DNA of 64,000 nt from DUML01 sp050949905 (GTDB taxonomy: Bacteria; Bacillota; Desulfitobacteriia; Desulfitobacteriales; Syntrophobotulaceae), in the NCBI GenBank assembly GCA_050949905.1, contig JBMNGP010000006.1:62001-126000 (forward strand), in the 5' to 3' direction. The translations under genes and the position numbers were made by a program. The stretch's first letter is position 1, and the number at the start of each line of letters is the position of its first letter. Positions 50,720 through 60,496 of the stretch are shown piece by piece. The notes beneath the pieces are model-generated. The model saw nothing but the letters and a program-made list of their open reading frames with translations. It did no database searches and had not been told where the DNA came from.

Positions 50720-52003
50720 CTAAAGTACGATTTGACTATTGTTTATATTTTGAAGCAGGTATTGTTTAATTGCTCCCCTGGGCACTTCGGTTTGATCTCC
50801 TAATTTCATGTCCCGGACAATAATAATGTCCTTGGCTAATTCTTCATCTCCCATGATCAGCACATACCTAGCACCTTCGCGGTCAGCATATTTCATTTGA
50901 TTCTTTAGCCCCCGGCCTAATAAATCCATTAAGGCCGGAATTCCCTCCTGCCTCAATTGGCTGAGGAGTTTAAACCCTTCTTGCCGGGCCTTATCCCCTA
51001 AGGCGGCAAGCATCACTTTATTATCCGGTTCCAGTTCTATTTCGATTCTTTGCTTATCCATAACTGCCAAAAGACGCTCGATCCCCATGGCAAAGCCAAT
51101 CCCCGGGGTCGGCGGCCCGCCAATCTCTTCAACCAATCCATCGTAGCGGCCGCCGCCGCAGACTGCGCTTTGAGCCCCAATTCCTTCGGCCATGATCTCA
51201 AAAGCGGTTTTTTGGTAATAGTCAAGGCCTCTGACCAGTTTAGGGTTAATCAGATAATCAATACCGCAGACATTTAAGTATTGCTGAACTTGTTCAAAGT
51301 GCTCCCGACACTCCGAACAAAGTGTATCCAAAGTAGTGGGGACACCGGTAGTTAAACTTTGACATCGTTTGTTTTTGCAATCCAGAATCCGCATGGGGTT
51401 ACGTTCAAAGCGCGCTTGACAATCCTCACATAAATCTGCTTTGTGCTCCTGCAAATATTTTTGTAGCTCAGTACGATGCTTAGCTCGACAAGCCGGACAA
51501 CCTACAGAATTAAGATGCACTTGAAGCCCTTTCAAGCCCAGTCCTTGATAGAATTCCCAAATAAGCTGAATTACTTCGGCATCAACCAGCGGATCCTCAC
51601 CGCCTAAAACTTCAACCCCGAACTGGTGAAATTGGCGAAACCGTCCGGCCTGGGTATTCTCGTAGCGAAACATGGGGCCCAGATAGTACAGTTTTAAAGG
51701 CTGAGCCTGCGCATAGAGTTTATTTTCCACATAGGCGCGGCAAACGGAAGCAGTTCCTTCCGGCCTTAGGGTAATAGATCTCTTTCCTTTATCCAAGAAA
51801 GTGTACATTTCTTTATTAACTATATCAGTGGTTTCGCCAACCCCTCTTTGAAAAAGTTCCGTCGCTTCAAAGATTGGGGTTCTAATCTCCTGATAACCAT
51901 ACTTAAAGCAAATTTTTCTTATTTCATTTTCAAGATATTGCCACTTTGCGGCGGTTTTAGCGATAATATCCTGTGTTCCTTTTGGACGTTGAATAATCAT
52001 CAT
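50720..52003 (-). CDS. hisS: Histidyl-tRNA synthetase
   Basis: The enzyme charges tRNA-His. Motif 2 is MFRYENTQAGRFRQFHQ and the His-binding signature is SAVCGGGRYDGLVEEIGGP. The C-terminal anticodon domain begins near 330. The longest frame begins at 52042, but AGGAGG sits just ahead of two in-frame ATGs at 52003 and 52000, giving M(M)IIQRPKGTQDI, the standard HisRS start, with about 427 residues. No T-box leader is present in the 83 bases to hemZ. Confidence 0.97.
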   Translation of the reverse strand: MMIIQRPKGTQDIIAKTAAKWQYLENEIRKICFKYGYQEIRTPIFEATELFQRGVGETTDIVNKEMYTFLDKGKRSITLRPEGTASVCRAYVENKLYAQAQPLKLYYLGPMFRYENTQAGRFRQFHQFGVEVLGGEDPLVDAEVIQLIWEFYQGLGLKGLQVHLNSVGCPACRAKHRTELQKYLQEHKADLCEDCQARFERNPMRILDCKNKRCQSLTTGVPTTLDTLCSECREHFEQVQQYLNVCGIDYLINPKLVRGLDYYQKTAFEIMAEGIGAQSAVCGGGRYDGLVEEIGGPPTPGIGFAMGIERLLAVMDKQRIEIELEPDNKVMLAALGDKARQEGFKLLSQLRQEGIPALMDLLGRGLKNQMKYADREGARYVLIMGDEELAKDIIIVRDMKLGDQTEVPRGAIKQYLLQNINNSQIVL

Positions 52004-52086
52004 CTTCCTCCTGACGTCCATTATTTTAGTATTATAACACAATTGTGCTTAACACTCATTATTTCTTAATATTTTTCTCTTAAAAA

Positions 52087-53592
52087 TTAACTGCCCAGCA
52101 AAGCTTGTAGACGTTTAAGATGCACTTGCCTATAACCTTTTAAGTAATGATTAAGGCCTAAGGGATTATAGATATTGACATGGCCGGAATTACCCTGAAG
52201 TATTTTGCTGGCAGCGCCTGCTCCTAAGCCTAGAATATTTTGTTTTTCTTCAATAATAGCTATATTATAACGGCACTCTTTACCCGGTAAAGCATAGCCG
52301 ACATTTTCCAAATTACCGACAATGTTTTTCTGGCGGTATAGATAATAAGGCCGGTAGCCTTCTGCCCCTAGCCTCTGGTCAAGTAAACTCTGGAGACTAA
52401 GCCAGTTTTCCTGGCAAGAATGAACATAGTTCTCTTCCCAAGCAATTGAGCCTCTTTTGAGGGCCAAGGCATGGACGGTAAGGTTATCTGGTCTTAGCTT
52501 CAGAACTTCTTCGCAAGAGTCACTGACTTCTGCGAATTTTTCTCCCGGAAGGCCAAGAATTAAATCCATATTAATTACCCAGTCAGCCATTTCTCTGGCT
52601 AAAACATAACAATTCAGGATATCTGAGACCTGATGTTTACGGCCGATCCTTTTTAATGTTTCATCTTGCATAGACTGGGGATTGATACTTAAACGGTTAA
52701 TTCCGTAATTTTTTAAGATTTTAAGTTTGCTGGAATCAATAGTATCCGGCCGGCCGCCTTCTACGGTGAACTCTAAGTCTTTTTCCGTACTTATATTGTC
52801 CCGAATAACACGCAGTAGCATTTCCAGATCGCCGGCCTCTAAAATGGTTGGCGTCCCCCCGCCGATATAGATATTATCGGCTCTTAGTCCTAGTTCCCGC
52901 ATCATTTGCCCTGTCATTCTTATTTCTTCATGAAGGGTTTGCAGGTATTGGGATAATAATGCTTGATTGTGGGCAGATAACTGCTCGGATGGAAATGAGC
53001 AGTAAAAACAGCGGGAAGGGCAAAAAGGAATTGTCAGATATACGGAGATCACCTTTGGGTTTGCTTGGTATTTATTTAGATAAGGACTTTGAACCGCAGC
53101 TATAGATTGCAGAAGCCTAGTTTTTTCCTCGCTGACTGAATATAAAGCGGTAAGTATTTTGGTCTGGGTTTCCGCCGTAAGACTATTGTCCGCCATCTTA
53201 CGAAGAAGTTTGCCGGGCCTGATACCGGTCAGTATTCCCCAAGGGTTATCTTTTCCGGTTAGTTTTTTGAGGAAAATAAATATTGCTCTTTTCACCAGGA
53301 TCTGGAACAAGGGTTCTTTGCCCGGCGGACGGAAACCATTTTCGAAAAGAGCAAGCGGAGAATCAATGACCTCTTGCAGAATAATCTTACTATCCTCGAG
53401 CCAGCGAATCCTAAAAGAATTGGGGGATTCAGTATTAATTTCCATAATAAGTTCCTGAGAAGCAGACAATACTTCAGCAAGCTCAATTTTTTTACCCGGA
53501 AAAAAAGCTGCGATGACAGCGCTGCAGCTCTGAAGCAGTTTTTCTTCTATTGTGGAACTAACAACCCTAATTACTTCACTTACCATTCCCAA
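52087..53592 (-). CDS. hemZ: Coproporphyrinogen III dehydrogenase HemZ (radical SAM)
   Basis: The 501-residue radical SAM enzyme has the motif CPSRCFYCSFPS (Cx3Cx2C) for its [4Fe-4S] cluster, and YIGGGTPTILEAGDLEMLL and NLTVHALALKRGS as HemN-family marks. It resembles HemZ, which oxidises coproporphyrinogen III without oxygen. The first 150 residues are a family-specific N-terminal domain. It overlaps the MBL-fold gene by 13 bases, and the hisS/aspS pair lies downstream, as in many Firmicutes. Confidence 0.92.
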   Translation of the reverse strand: MGMVSEVIRVVSSTIEEKLLQSCSAVIAAFFPGKKIELAEVLSASQELIMEINTESPNSFRIRWLEDSKIILQEVIDSPLALFENGFRPPGKEPLFQILVKRAIFIFLKKLTGKDNPWGILTGIRPGKLLRKMADNSLTAETQTKILTALYSVSEEKTRLLQSIAAVQSPYLNKYQANPKVISVYLTIPFCPSRCFYCSFPSEQLSAHNQALLSQYLQTLHEEIRMTGQMMRELGLRADNIYIGGGTPTILEAGDLEMLLRVIRDNISTEKDLEFTVEGGRPDTIDSSKLKILKNYGINRLSINPQSMQDETLKRIGRKHQVSDILNCYVLAREMADWVINMDLILGLPGEKFAEVSDSCEEVLKLRPDNLTVHALALKRGSIAWEENYVHSCQENWLSLQSLLDQRLGAEGYRPYYLYRQKNIVGNLENVGYALPGKECRYNIAIIEEKQNILGLGAGAASKILQGNSGHVNIYNPLGLNHYLKGYRQVHLKRLQALLGS

Positions 53593-54227
53593 GCTCCATT
53601 GATAAATGGATTATACTTCCTTTCTCTGCCGATAGTCGTAGCCCCTTCATGGCCGGGATAAACACGGAGATCATCATTTAAGACCATTAATTTTTCTTTA
53701 ATGCTTTTTATTAGCTGTCCCATATCTCCTCCCGGAAAATCAGTTCTGCCTACGGAGCCATTAAAGAGGGTATCACCGCTTAAGAGGCCTTCAGGAGTTA
53801 ATAAACATATTCCTCCCGGAGTATGACCGGGGGTGTGCAGGACTTTAATTATCATCTCCCCTACACTTAGTTCTTGCTTATCCTGTAAAATAATTTCCGC
53901 CGGCTGTAGTTTCATGGCCAAACCGGAATATTGAGAGAGATTTTTCTGCGGGCTAACTAGCATTTCTGCATCATCAGCATGAATGGCCACTTTAACCCCA
54001 AGCTCTTTCCTTAGAAATTCAACTGCTCCGAGATGATCAAAATGCCCATGGGTTAGGACAATCGCAATAATCTCCAGATCTTTGCCTTTAAGCCAATCAT
54101 AGATTCTTTTGCTGCCTGCTCCCGGATCGACCAGAATTGCTTTTTTAGTTTGCTCACATGAAACAAGATAACAATTTACACCCATCCCTGGAGTAACAAT
54201 ACCTTCAATCATTAAGAACCACCTCAC
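53580..54227 (-). CDS. MBL-fold metallo-hydrolase (glyoxalase II-like)
   Basis: The 215-residue beta-lactamase-fold protein has the metal motif THGHFDHLG, then HTPGHTPGGICLL and VYPGHEGATTIG. This matches the YqgX/glyoxalase II group that hydrolyses thioesters or related compounds. It has no glyoxalase C-terminal helical domain, so its substrate is open. It is coupled to dtd (1-base overlap) and hemZ (13-base overlap), as in the conserved rel-dtd-MBL-hemZ-hisS-aspS cluster of Clostridia. Confidence 0.92.
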   Translation of the reverse strand: MRWFLMIEGIVTPGMGVNCYLVSCEQTKKAILVDPGAGSKRIYDWLKGKDLEIIAIVLTHGHFDHLGAVEFLRKELGVKVAIHADDAEMLVSPQKNLSQYSGLAMKLQPAEIILQDKQELSVGEMIIKVLHTPGHTPGGICLLTPEGLLSGDTLFNGSVGRTDFPGGDMGQLIKSIKEKLMVLNDDLRVYPGHEGATTIGRERKYNPFINGAWEW

Positions 54228-54676
54228 TAAAAAGTCTTTTTACTGTCCAGCAAAATAGTAACCGGTCCTTCATTAACCAGTTCAACCTCCATATAGGCTT
54301 GAAATTCACCTGTCTCTACCTTAAGGCCTTTTTGGCGAAGAGTATTAATGAGCTCATTGAACAGTGTTATTGCTGTTTCAGGGGGAGCCGCATCGGAGAA
54401 GCTGGGCCTTTTACCCTTACGGCAATCGCCAAAAAGGGTGAACTGAGACACTAAAAGTAATTCCCCCTTAATATCTTGCAGGGATAAGTTCATTTTTCCA
54501 GCTTCATCTTCAAAAATCCTTAAGCCGATTATTTTTTCAGCCAGCCAATCCACATCTTGGCTTTGGTCTTCCCGGCCAACTCCAATTAAAGCCAGAAGCC
54601 CCGGGCCAATTTCGCCGCTGACCCTGTCCGCGACTTTGACCCGCGCCTTACTTACTCTTTGTACAACACAACGCAT
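54227..54676 (-). CDS. dtd: D-aminoacyl-tRNA deacylase
   Basis: The 149-residue protein removes D-amino acids from tRNA. The catalytic and chirality motifs are LVSQFTLFGDCRKGKRPSF and VNEGPVTILLDS (the cis-Pro Gly-Pro). MRCVVQRVSKARVKV is the typical start. It overlaps both neighbours by one base, so the three genes from relA to MBL should be co-translated. With dat at the other end of the window, D-amino acids are clearly handled in this cell. Confidence 0.98.
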   Translation of the reverse strand: MRCVVQRVSKARVKVADRVSGEIGPGLLALIGVGREDQSQDVDWLAEKIIGLRIFEDEAGKMNLSLQDIKGELLLVSQFTLFGDCRKGKRPSFSDAAPPETAITLFNELINTLRQKGLKVETGEFQAYMEVELVNEGPVTILLDSKKTF

Positions 54677-56841
54677 TACCGGTTTCTCCCGCTTTGAATT
54701 CTTTCCACCACGGTTATATCTTTGACGCGGCGGATCTTTTGCAAGACAAAATTCAGATGCTCCAAATTGCGAGCTTCAATTTTTAATTGGATATGAGCTA
54801 CTTTATCTTTGCCCACTCGGGCATTAATACTAAGCATATGAGTCCTCGTCTCCATTATAACATTCATAATATCAGTAACCAAACGGGCTCTATCCAAACC
54901 AACCAACTCAATATCAACAGGATAAACAGATTCAATATTCTTTTCCCATTCGACTTCTACCAGACGTTCCTGTTCTTCAGCCGTCATCCCCAGCAATTCG
55001 TTACAATCCGTACGATGAATGGACACCCCTCGTCCCCTGGTAATAAATCCGACAATTTCGTCTCCGGGCAAAGGGTTACAACAGCGCGAGAAGCGAACTA
55101 AGATATTGTCAACTCCCTTAACCCTTACACCTTGAGACGACTTCGCGCTGGGTTTTTGTTCCCCGGGGAGAGGATAGAGAGAAGGCTCAATTTCCTCCTT
55201 TATAACTTCATCCCTTAAACGGCTTAGGGCCCTCTTAAAAGTAATGGCCCCATCACCAAGAGTAGCATAAAGGTCTTCAATACTGTTAAAATTAAAGGTT
55301 TTAGCTAATTTTAAGAGGTTTTCATTTCTTAAAGCCGTTGTTGGTTCCATTCCCAATTTCCGAGCTTCCCGTTCCAGCCCTTCACGCCCCCGGGCAATGT
55401 TTTCTTCTCTTTTTTCTTTTTTAAACCATTGGCGAATCCGGTTTTTGGCTTGAGAAGTCTTCACCAGGCAAACCCAATCCCGGCTGGGTCCGGTAGGAGC
55501 CTTCGAAGTTAAAATTTCAACAATGTCGCCATTTTTCAGCTTAGTTTCCAAGGGGACAATGCGACCATTAATTTTTGCTCCTATACATCTATGCCCGACA
55601 TCAGTATGAACCCGATAGGCAAAATCTATCGGGCAAGAATCAGCCGGCAGTTCTACCACATCCCCTTTAGGGGTAAACACAAAAACAGTATCCGCAAATA
55701 AATCAACTTTGAGGGATTCCATGAACTCCCCGGCATCTCTGGAATCATGCTGCCATTCCAAAAGTTGGCGTAGCCAAGATAGCTTTTGCTCGAAATTATC
55801 TTCGACCTTTTTTCCTTCTTTGTATTTCCAGTGAGCGGCAATCCCATATTCTGCCGTCCGGTGCATTTCCCAAGTACGGATTTGAATTTCAAAAGGTTCA
55901 CCATGGGTTCCGATCAAAGTCGTATGCAAGGATTGATACATATTAGGTTTAGGCATCGCAATATAGTCCTTAAACCTTCCAGGAATAGGCTTCCAGAGAG
56001 TGTGAATAATCCCCAGCGCACCATAGCAGTCATTAACAGTCTCGACAATAACTCTTACTGCCGTAAGGTCATAAATTTCACTCAAATCCTTATTTTGGGT
56101 AACCATTTTCCGGTAGATGCTGTAAAAATGTTTAGGCCTCCCGGCAATATCCGCTTCAATCCCAACTTCCGCCAGTTTGGCATGGAGTTGTTCAATTACC
56201 TCGTTAATCTGCTCTTCTCTCTCTTTGCGTTTTAAAGAAATCCCTTCAACCAGATCGTAGTATTCTTGCGGCTTTAAAAATCTAAAAGCTATATCTTCCA
56301 GTTCCCATTTGATCTTAAAAATTCCAAGCCTATTGGCTAAGGGAGCATAGATTTCCAGGGTTTCCTGGGCAATTTCCTTTTGTTTGTGTTCGGGCTGATA
56401 TTTTAAAGTCCTCATATTGTGCAGGCGATCAGCTAGTTTAATCAAGATTACCCGAATATCTTTAGCCATAGCTAAAAACATTTTGCGCAAATTTTCAACC
56501 TGAACTTCCATTTTGCTTTGATATTCAATTCTGCCCAGCTTGGTAACCCCATCCACTAAACCCGCTACTTCATCACCAAAGGTTTTCCTAAGGTTTTCAA
56601 GGCTTAGTTCCGTGTCTTCGACAACATCATGCAGGAGGGCGGCTATGATCGTTGAGTCATCCATCTCCAGGTCTAATAAAATTAATGCCACTTCCAGGGG
56701 ATGATGAATGTATTCCTCACCGGAGATCCGAAGTTGCCCCCGGTGCGCTTCCTCTGCATACCGATAGGCGTTTTCAATTTTAGCAATGTTATTTTGAGCG
56801 TTATTGTGAATAATTTTTTCTTTGAGATCTTCAAAATTCAT
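54676..56841 (-). CDS. relA: Bifunctional (p)ppGpp synthetase/hydrolase RelA/SpoT
   Basis: The 721-residue alarmone enzyme has an HD hydrolase domain (HHPLEVALILLDLEMDD...LLHDVVEDT), a synthetase domain with YDLTAVRVIVETVNDCY, then TGS (TPKGDVVELP) and ACT domains. The HD residues are intact, so it should both make and degrade (p)ppGpp. The frame is open to 56862, but the ATG at 56841 follows GAGGTG and gives MNFEDLKEKI. It overlaps dtd by one base. Confidence 0.96.
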   Translation of the reverse strand: MNFEDLKEKIIHNNAQNNIAKIENAYRYAEEAHRGQLRISGEEYIHHPLEVALILLDLEMDDSTIIAALLHDVVEDTELSLENLRKTFGDEVAGLVDGVTKLGRIEYQSKMEVQVENLRKMFLAMAKDIRVILIKLADRLHNMRTLKYQPEHKQKEIAQETLEIYAPLANRLGIFKIKWELEDIAFRFLKPQEYYDLVEGISLKRKEREEQINEVIEQLHAKLAEVGIEADIAGRPKHFYSIYRKMVTQNKDLSEIYDLTAVRVIVETVNDCYGALGIIHTLWKPIPGRFKDYIAMPKPNMYQSLHTTLIGTHGEPFEIQIRTWEMHRTAEYGIAAHWKYKEGKKVEDNFEQKLSWLRQLLEWQHDSRDAGEFMESLKVDLFADTVFVFTPKGDVVELPADSCPIDFAYRVHTDVGHRCIGAKINGRIVPLETKLKNGDIVEILTSKAPTGPSRDWVCLVKTSQAKNRIRQWFKKEKREENIARGREGLEREARKLGMEPTTALRNENLLKLAKTFNFNSIEDLYATLGDGAITFKRALSRLRDEVIKEEIEPSLYPLPGEQKPSAKSSQGVRVKGVDNILVRFSRCCNPLPGDEIVGFITRGRGVSIHRTDCNELLGMTAEEQERLVEVEWEKNIESVYPVDIELVGLDRARLVTDIMNVIMETRTHMLSINARVGKDKVAHIQLKIEARNLEHLNFVLQKIRRVKDITVVERIQSGRNR

Positions 56842-56896
56842 ATGCCACCTCAGGATCTTCAAAAGGATAATAAATTTAAACCCAGTAGATAAACTA

Positions 56897-58894
56897 CTAA
56901 CTTAACATCCTAAAACGTAAGGAATATTGTAAATCAGTTTTCTTAGCAGTGTTTAAGCGGATTAAATACGGACCTGTTCCTCCCATCCAGGTAACAAGGC
57001 CAAGTTCTTCCAAGATTTTTAAACATTCCATTTGGTACTTGCTGTCACCATTAGGCTGCCAGGAAAAGAAAGGAGTTTTAGCTGCTTTCCTTAATTCCTT
57101 ATAAAAGTTAACTAAATTTTGTCTTGTTAAAGAAATATGATTATTCTTATTTGAAATGAATCCTCTAATGGGTTTTATTTCAGGTTCTTCACTTGAACAA
57201 GCTGCCTCAGTAAAACTATCTCCATTAGCTTGCCGATAATCCTTCAACACCGCTTGAACTCTTTCCTGTCCAAGATAATCATTTGCTTCGAGACTATATA
57301 TCATATCAATTTTTTTCATATTATTCAATTCTTCCAAGGCTTGCCCTTTCCTAAAGGCCACAGCCTCCAGCTGATGATTGCCGGATTCCAGAAATAGTTT
57401 CAGATGTTCTCCTTCTTTACCCATTGCTATCAGCTTTTTAATAGTTAAATTAGATGTCAGAAGTAAAGGTTCCGGATTTCCAACCCCAAAAGGAGCCATT
57501 TGGGCTAATTCCTTTTGGAGATCCAAATTAATCTCCGCACAAGGCAAGACGGCATCAATGGTGTATTCTTTCTGATAGAGCAAGCCGCTATTAACAAAGC
57601 TTTCATTAATACTTTCTTTAAATGCATTAATTTTACTTCTTTCCAAGGTAAACCCCGCCGCTTGTTTATGGCCGCCGAATTTAAGCAGCAAAGAAGCTTG
57701 CTTAGTCAGTTCTTCATAGACGTGGTAACCCGGAATACCTCGAGCCGAGCCTTTGCCGGTTTCCCCTTCCTCGGAAATCAGATATACCGGACGATGAAAA
57801 CATTCTACCAGTCTCGAGGCTACAATACCAATCACACCATGATGCCAGTGCGGTGAAGAAAGCACAATCACAGCCGGTAAAGGCCCCTCAAGCAAGATTT
57901 CTTTTGCTTCCTGAAAGATTTTTTTCTCCGTGAGCTGTCTCCGGTAGTTTTCTTGGCTTAACTCCTTGGCCAGAACCAAGGCTTCTTCGTACCCATCTTC
58001 TAAAAATAAATTCAAGGCTAAGCGTGCCGTATCCATTCTCCCGGCGGCATTGATTCGAGGTGCAATGATAAAGGAGACTTGGCCGGCTTTGAGCTTTTTA
58101 TCTTTAAGGCCACATTCCTCAAGCAGTGCTTTTACGCCCATGTTTTGGGAATTCTCCATGACTTTTAGGCCATATTTGACTAATATTCTATTCTCGCCTA
58201 TTAACGGAACAATATCAGCTATAGTACCGAGAGCCACTAAGTCTAAATAAGCAAGTTCAGTATGCTCGGATAAGTCAGGTTGGCAATGAGCAAATAAAGC
58301 CTGGACAAGTTTATAGGCTACTCCAACACCGGCTAAGTGGGGAAAAGGATACCCTGAGTCTATAACTTTGGGATTAAGAATCCCCAGGGCAGCCGGAAGT
58401 ATTTCCGGAGGCTCATGATGGTCGGTTATGATCAAATCTATGCCGTAACCGGAGGCAAGCTCTGTTTCCTCAATAGCCGTAATCCCGCAATCTACGGTTA
58501 TAATCAGGGTAACGGAATTAGCAGCAGCTTTGTCAATTATATCTTTGTGTAAACCATACCCTTCTTCCCGCGTAGGAATATGGAGCAAAACATTAAAACC
58601 AAAATTCTTAAAAGCTTTGTAGATGAGAGCTGTTCCCGTCACACCGTCGGCATCGTAATCACCGTAAACCAAAATTTTTTCCTTAAGCTCTAAAGCCTTC
58701 TCTAATCTTAACATGATTTGCCGCATATCTTTAAAAAGAAAAGGCGAATGCAAATTAAATAAAGAAGGCCTTAAATATTCGAGGGTATCTTCAATGGTGG
58801 TAAATCCTCGCTTGCTGAGAATTTGAGCAACACTTGGGCTGAGAATTTCTTTAGCAATCTCTAAACTTAATTGTTGTTGTGATAAACTCCACAT
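56897..58894 (-). CDS. recJ: Single-strand DNA exonuclease RecJ
   Basis: The 665-residue protein has the DHH motifs ILVYGDYDADGVTGTALIYKA and DLIITDHHEPPEILP, then GVGVAYKLVQALF and the DHHA1 domain (LKFGGHKQAAGFTLERS). An OB-fold lies near 460-560. RecJ degrades single-stranded DNA 5' to 3' in repair. The C-terminal 100 residues are less conserved. It is just upstream of relA (55 bases to the start), a common Firmicute neighbourhood. Confidence 0.95.
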   Translation of the reverse strand: MWSLSQQQLSLEIAKEILSPSVAQILSKRGFTTIEDTLEYLRPSLFNLHSPFLFKDMRQIMLRLEKALELKEKILVYGDYDADGVTGTALIYKAFKNFGFNVLLHIPTREEGYGLHKDIIDKAAANSVTLIITVDCGITAIEETELASGYGIDLIITDHHEPPEILPAALGILNPKVIDSGYPFPHLAGVGVAYKLVQALFAHCQPDLSEHTELAYLDLVALGTIADIVPLIGENRILVKYGLKVMENSQNMGVKALLEECGLKDKKLKAGQVSFIIAPRINAAGRMDTARLALNLFLEDGYEEALVLAKELSQENYRRQLTEKKIFQEAKEILLEGPLPAVIVLSSPHWHHGVIGIVASRLVECFHRPVYLISEEGETGKGSARGIPGYHVYEELTKQASLLLKFGGHKQAAGFTLERSKINAFKESINESFVNSGLLYQKEYTIDAVLPCAEINLDLQKELAQMAPFGVGNPEPLLLTSNLTIKKLIAMGKEGEHLKLFLESGNHQLEAVAFRKGQALEELNNMKKIDMIYSLEANDYLGQERVQAVLKDYRQANGDSFTEAACSSEEPEIKPIRGFISNKNNHISLTRQNLVNFYKELRKAAKTPFFSWQPNGDSKYQMECLKILEELGLVTWMGGTGPYLIRLNTAKKTDLQYSLRFRMLS

Positions 58895-58956
58895 ATTAAA
58901 TCCTTTTTCTGCAAAAATTTAATATTACCTAAATGCATTTATATGAATCAAAATAC

Positions 58957-59337
58957 TTATTTAATATCTTGCTCAGCCTTGCCACTCACTTTGTTTTCAT
59001 CTTTATTATCGGCTAAAGTCTGTTTAATGCTGGCTATGTCAATAGGATCTTTAGGATCATTATCCCCTGCCTGCTTAGGCTCAATAAGTTTTCCCTTTTT
59101 ATCCTTCTTGGTTTTCATTTCGGATTTGGGTCGTTTGCCAATTTGGTGTTTAAGTTCTCGCCAAAGTGCTAAACAAAACATTAATAAGGCACCGGCAAAA
59201 ACCGAACAAAAAATGACCAGTACTAACGGTAATTCAGTGGACCAGCTTAGGAATTGAACTGGGACGATAGCCGCATTTTGAACTGCGAAGATGACAATAA
59301 TTAGAGCAATAATGATAGAAATCATGAGAACGAACAT
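58957..59337 (-). CDS. LapA-domain membrane protein
   Basis: The 126-residue protein has two membrane spans (2-22 and 36-60) with the LapA hallmark AVQNAAIVPVQFLSW between them, then a charged cytoplasmic tail rich in Lys and Asp. LapA-like proteins organise envelope assembly in other bacteria, but the role in Firmicutes is unclear. Its position upstream of recJ recurs in this group. The ATG follows AAGGAGG. Confidence 0.85.
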   Translation of the reverse strand: MFVLMISIIIALIIVIFAVQNAAIVPVQFLSWSTELPLVLVIFCSVFAGALLMFCLALWRELKHQIGKRPKSEMKTKKDKKGKLIEPKQAGDNDPKDPIDIASIKQTLADNKDENKVSGKAEQDIK

Positions 59338-59419
59338 ACAAATCCTCCTTTAATCAAAGTATACAAGATTTCTTTCTCTCTCGTCTTTTTCCTTTGTATT
59401 AGAAAAATATTTACATAGT

Positions 59420-59869
59420 TTAGTAAATTATATTCCCTATGATAAGCCATCCACAGAAAAAAATAAACTTAAAAATTACTTGCAGGTATAAAGCACGGGG
59501 AATTTGTCTGTAAGTAAAAAGTAAAGGAAGCCCTATTATTAAAGACCAGAGCAGAAAAGCCGGAATTAAAGGCAAAATAGCACCTGCAGCTAATAAAGAA
59601 GCTGCCGAAACCATAGATACTTTAATTATTCGGAGTTGCTGAGTTTTCTTATCTAAAAAATAATTTAGGATAATCCCGACGAGACCTATAAAGATAATGA
59701 TTGGCTCCCAATGCCAAAAATCCTCAAGGTAATTATGGTAATAATTAATTATCGTCAGTATTATAGCCGCAAGAAATACTCCTTTAGTTCCCCAGAAAAG
59801 AGAGGCTCCCCCGGCCACAATCAGCAAGGCCTCTAACACAAGATATTCCCAGAACAATTTGTTTTTCAC
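59420..59869 (-). CDS. Multi-span membrane protein, unknown
   Basis: The 149-residue protein has four to five membrane spans (LVLEALLIVAGGASLFW, AAIILTIINYYH, PIIIFIGLVGIILNYFL, VSAASLLAAGAILPLIPAFLLW, and a last span to the end). No family was recognised. It lies between the ilv terminator and the LapA gene, so it probably has its own promoter. Confidence 0.6.
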   Translation of the reverse strand: MKNKLFWEYLVLEALLIVAGGASLFWGTKGVFLAAIILTIINYYHNYLEDFWHWEPIIIFIGLVGIILNYFLDKKTQQLRIIKVSMVSAASLLAAGAILPLIPAFLLWSLIIGLPLLFTYRQIPRALYLQVIFKFIFFCGWLIIGNIIY

Positions 59870-59944
59870 CTAACTTCATTTACCGTGCTTCAATATAGTA
59901 TTTCCTGTTAAGCCTGGAATAATTATACTTAAAGAATTAAGGTG

Positions 59945-59978
59945 AAAAAACAGCCGCCATTATGGAACAATGGCAGCA
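59945..59978 (-). terminator. Terminator of ilvBN
   Basis: GCCATT (59956-59961) and AATGGC (59969-59974) form the stem with outer GC pairs. AAAAAA (59945-59950) gives a T-run on the minus strand. Confidence 0.8.
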
Positions 59979-59993
59979 GTTAAAATTTCCGGA

Positions 59994-60491
59994 TTAAACT
60001 TCTTTAGCGGCTTTGGGCCCTCTGCACATGGCGACTTTTCCCGTTCTGACAATTTCAACTATTCCATAATCTTGCAATAACTCACACATCGCGTCTATCT
60101 TCATTTCTTCCCCAGTAAGTTCCACAATCATTGTTTCCTTGTTAACATCCACAATATGAGCTCTGAAAATCTCAACAATACTTATTACGTCGGCTCTGTT
60201 CTCAGGAATTGCCCTGACCTTGATCAGCGCCAATTCCCGGTGTACCCTGTCCTGGCCGGTAAGGTCAATAATCTTGATAACATCGATCAGTTTGGATAAC
60301 TGATTAACAACTTGTTCCAATTCATATTTATCATCTGCTTCAACCACTATGGTTATTCTGGTCATATCAGGCTCTTCCGTATAACCGGCGGTAATGCTTT
60401 CAATATTGAAAGCTCTGCGGCTGATTAAGCCGGAAATATGGGTTAAGACCCCCGGCTTATTCTCAACAAGCACGGCTAAAGTATGCTTCAT
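59994..60491 (-). CDS. ilvN: Acetolactate synthase regulatory subunit
   Basis: The 165-residue protein has an N-terminal ACT domain (MKHTLAVLVENKPGVLTHISGLISRRAFNIESIT). A C-terminal regulatory part follows (ELALIKVRAIPENRADVISIVEIF). It binds valine and sets feedback control of IlvB. The gap to ilvB is 5 bases, so both subunits are co-translated. The terminator follows at 59945-59978, and ilvC is not attached. Confidence 0.96.
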   Translation of the reverse strand: MKHTLAVLVENKPGVLTHISGLISRRAFNIESITAGYTEEPDMTRITIVVEADDKYELEQVVNQLSKLIDVIKIIDLTGQDRVHRELALIKVRAIPENRADVISIVEIFRAHIVDVNKETMIVELTGEEMKIDAMCELLQDYGIVEIVRTGKVAMCRGPKAAKEV

Positions 60492-60496
60492 CTTTC

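Noticed and set aside
50720..52086. T-box leader of hisS/aspS
   Set aside because: The gap to hemZ is only about 83 bases and contains no specifier or antiterminator motif.
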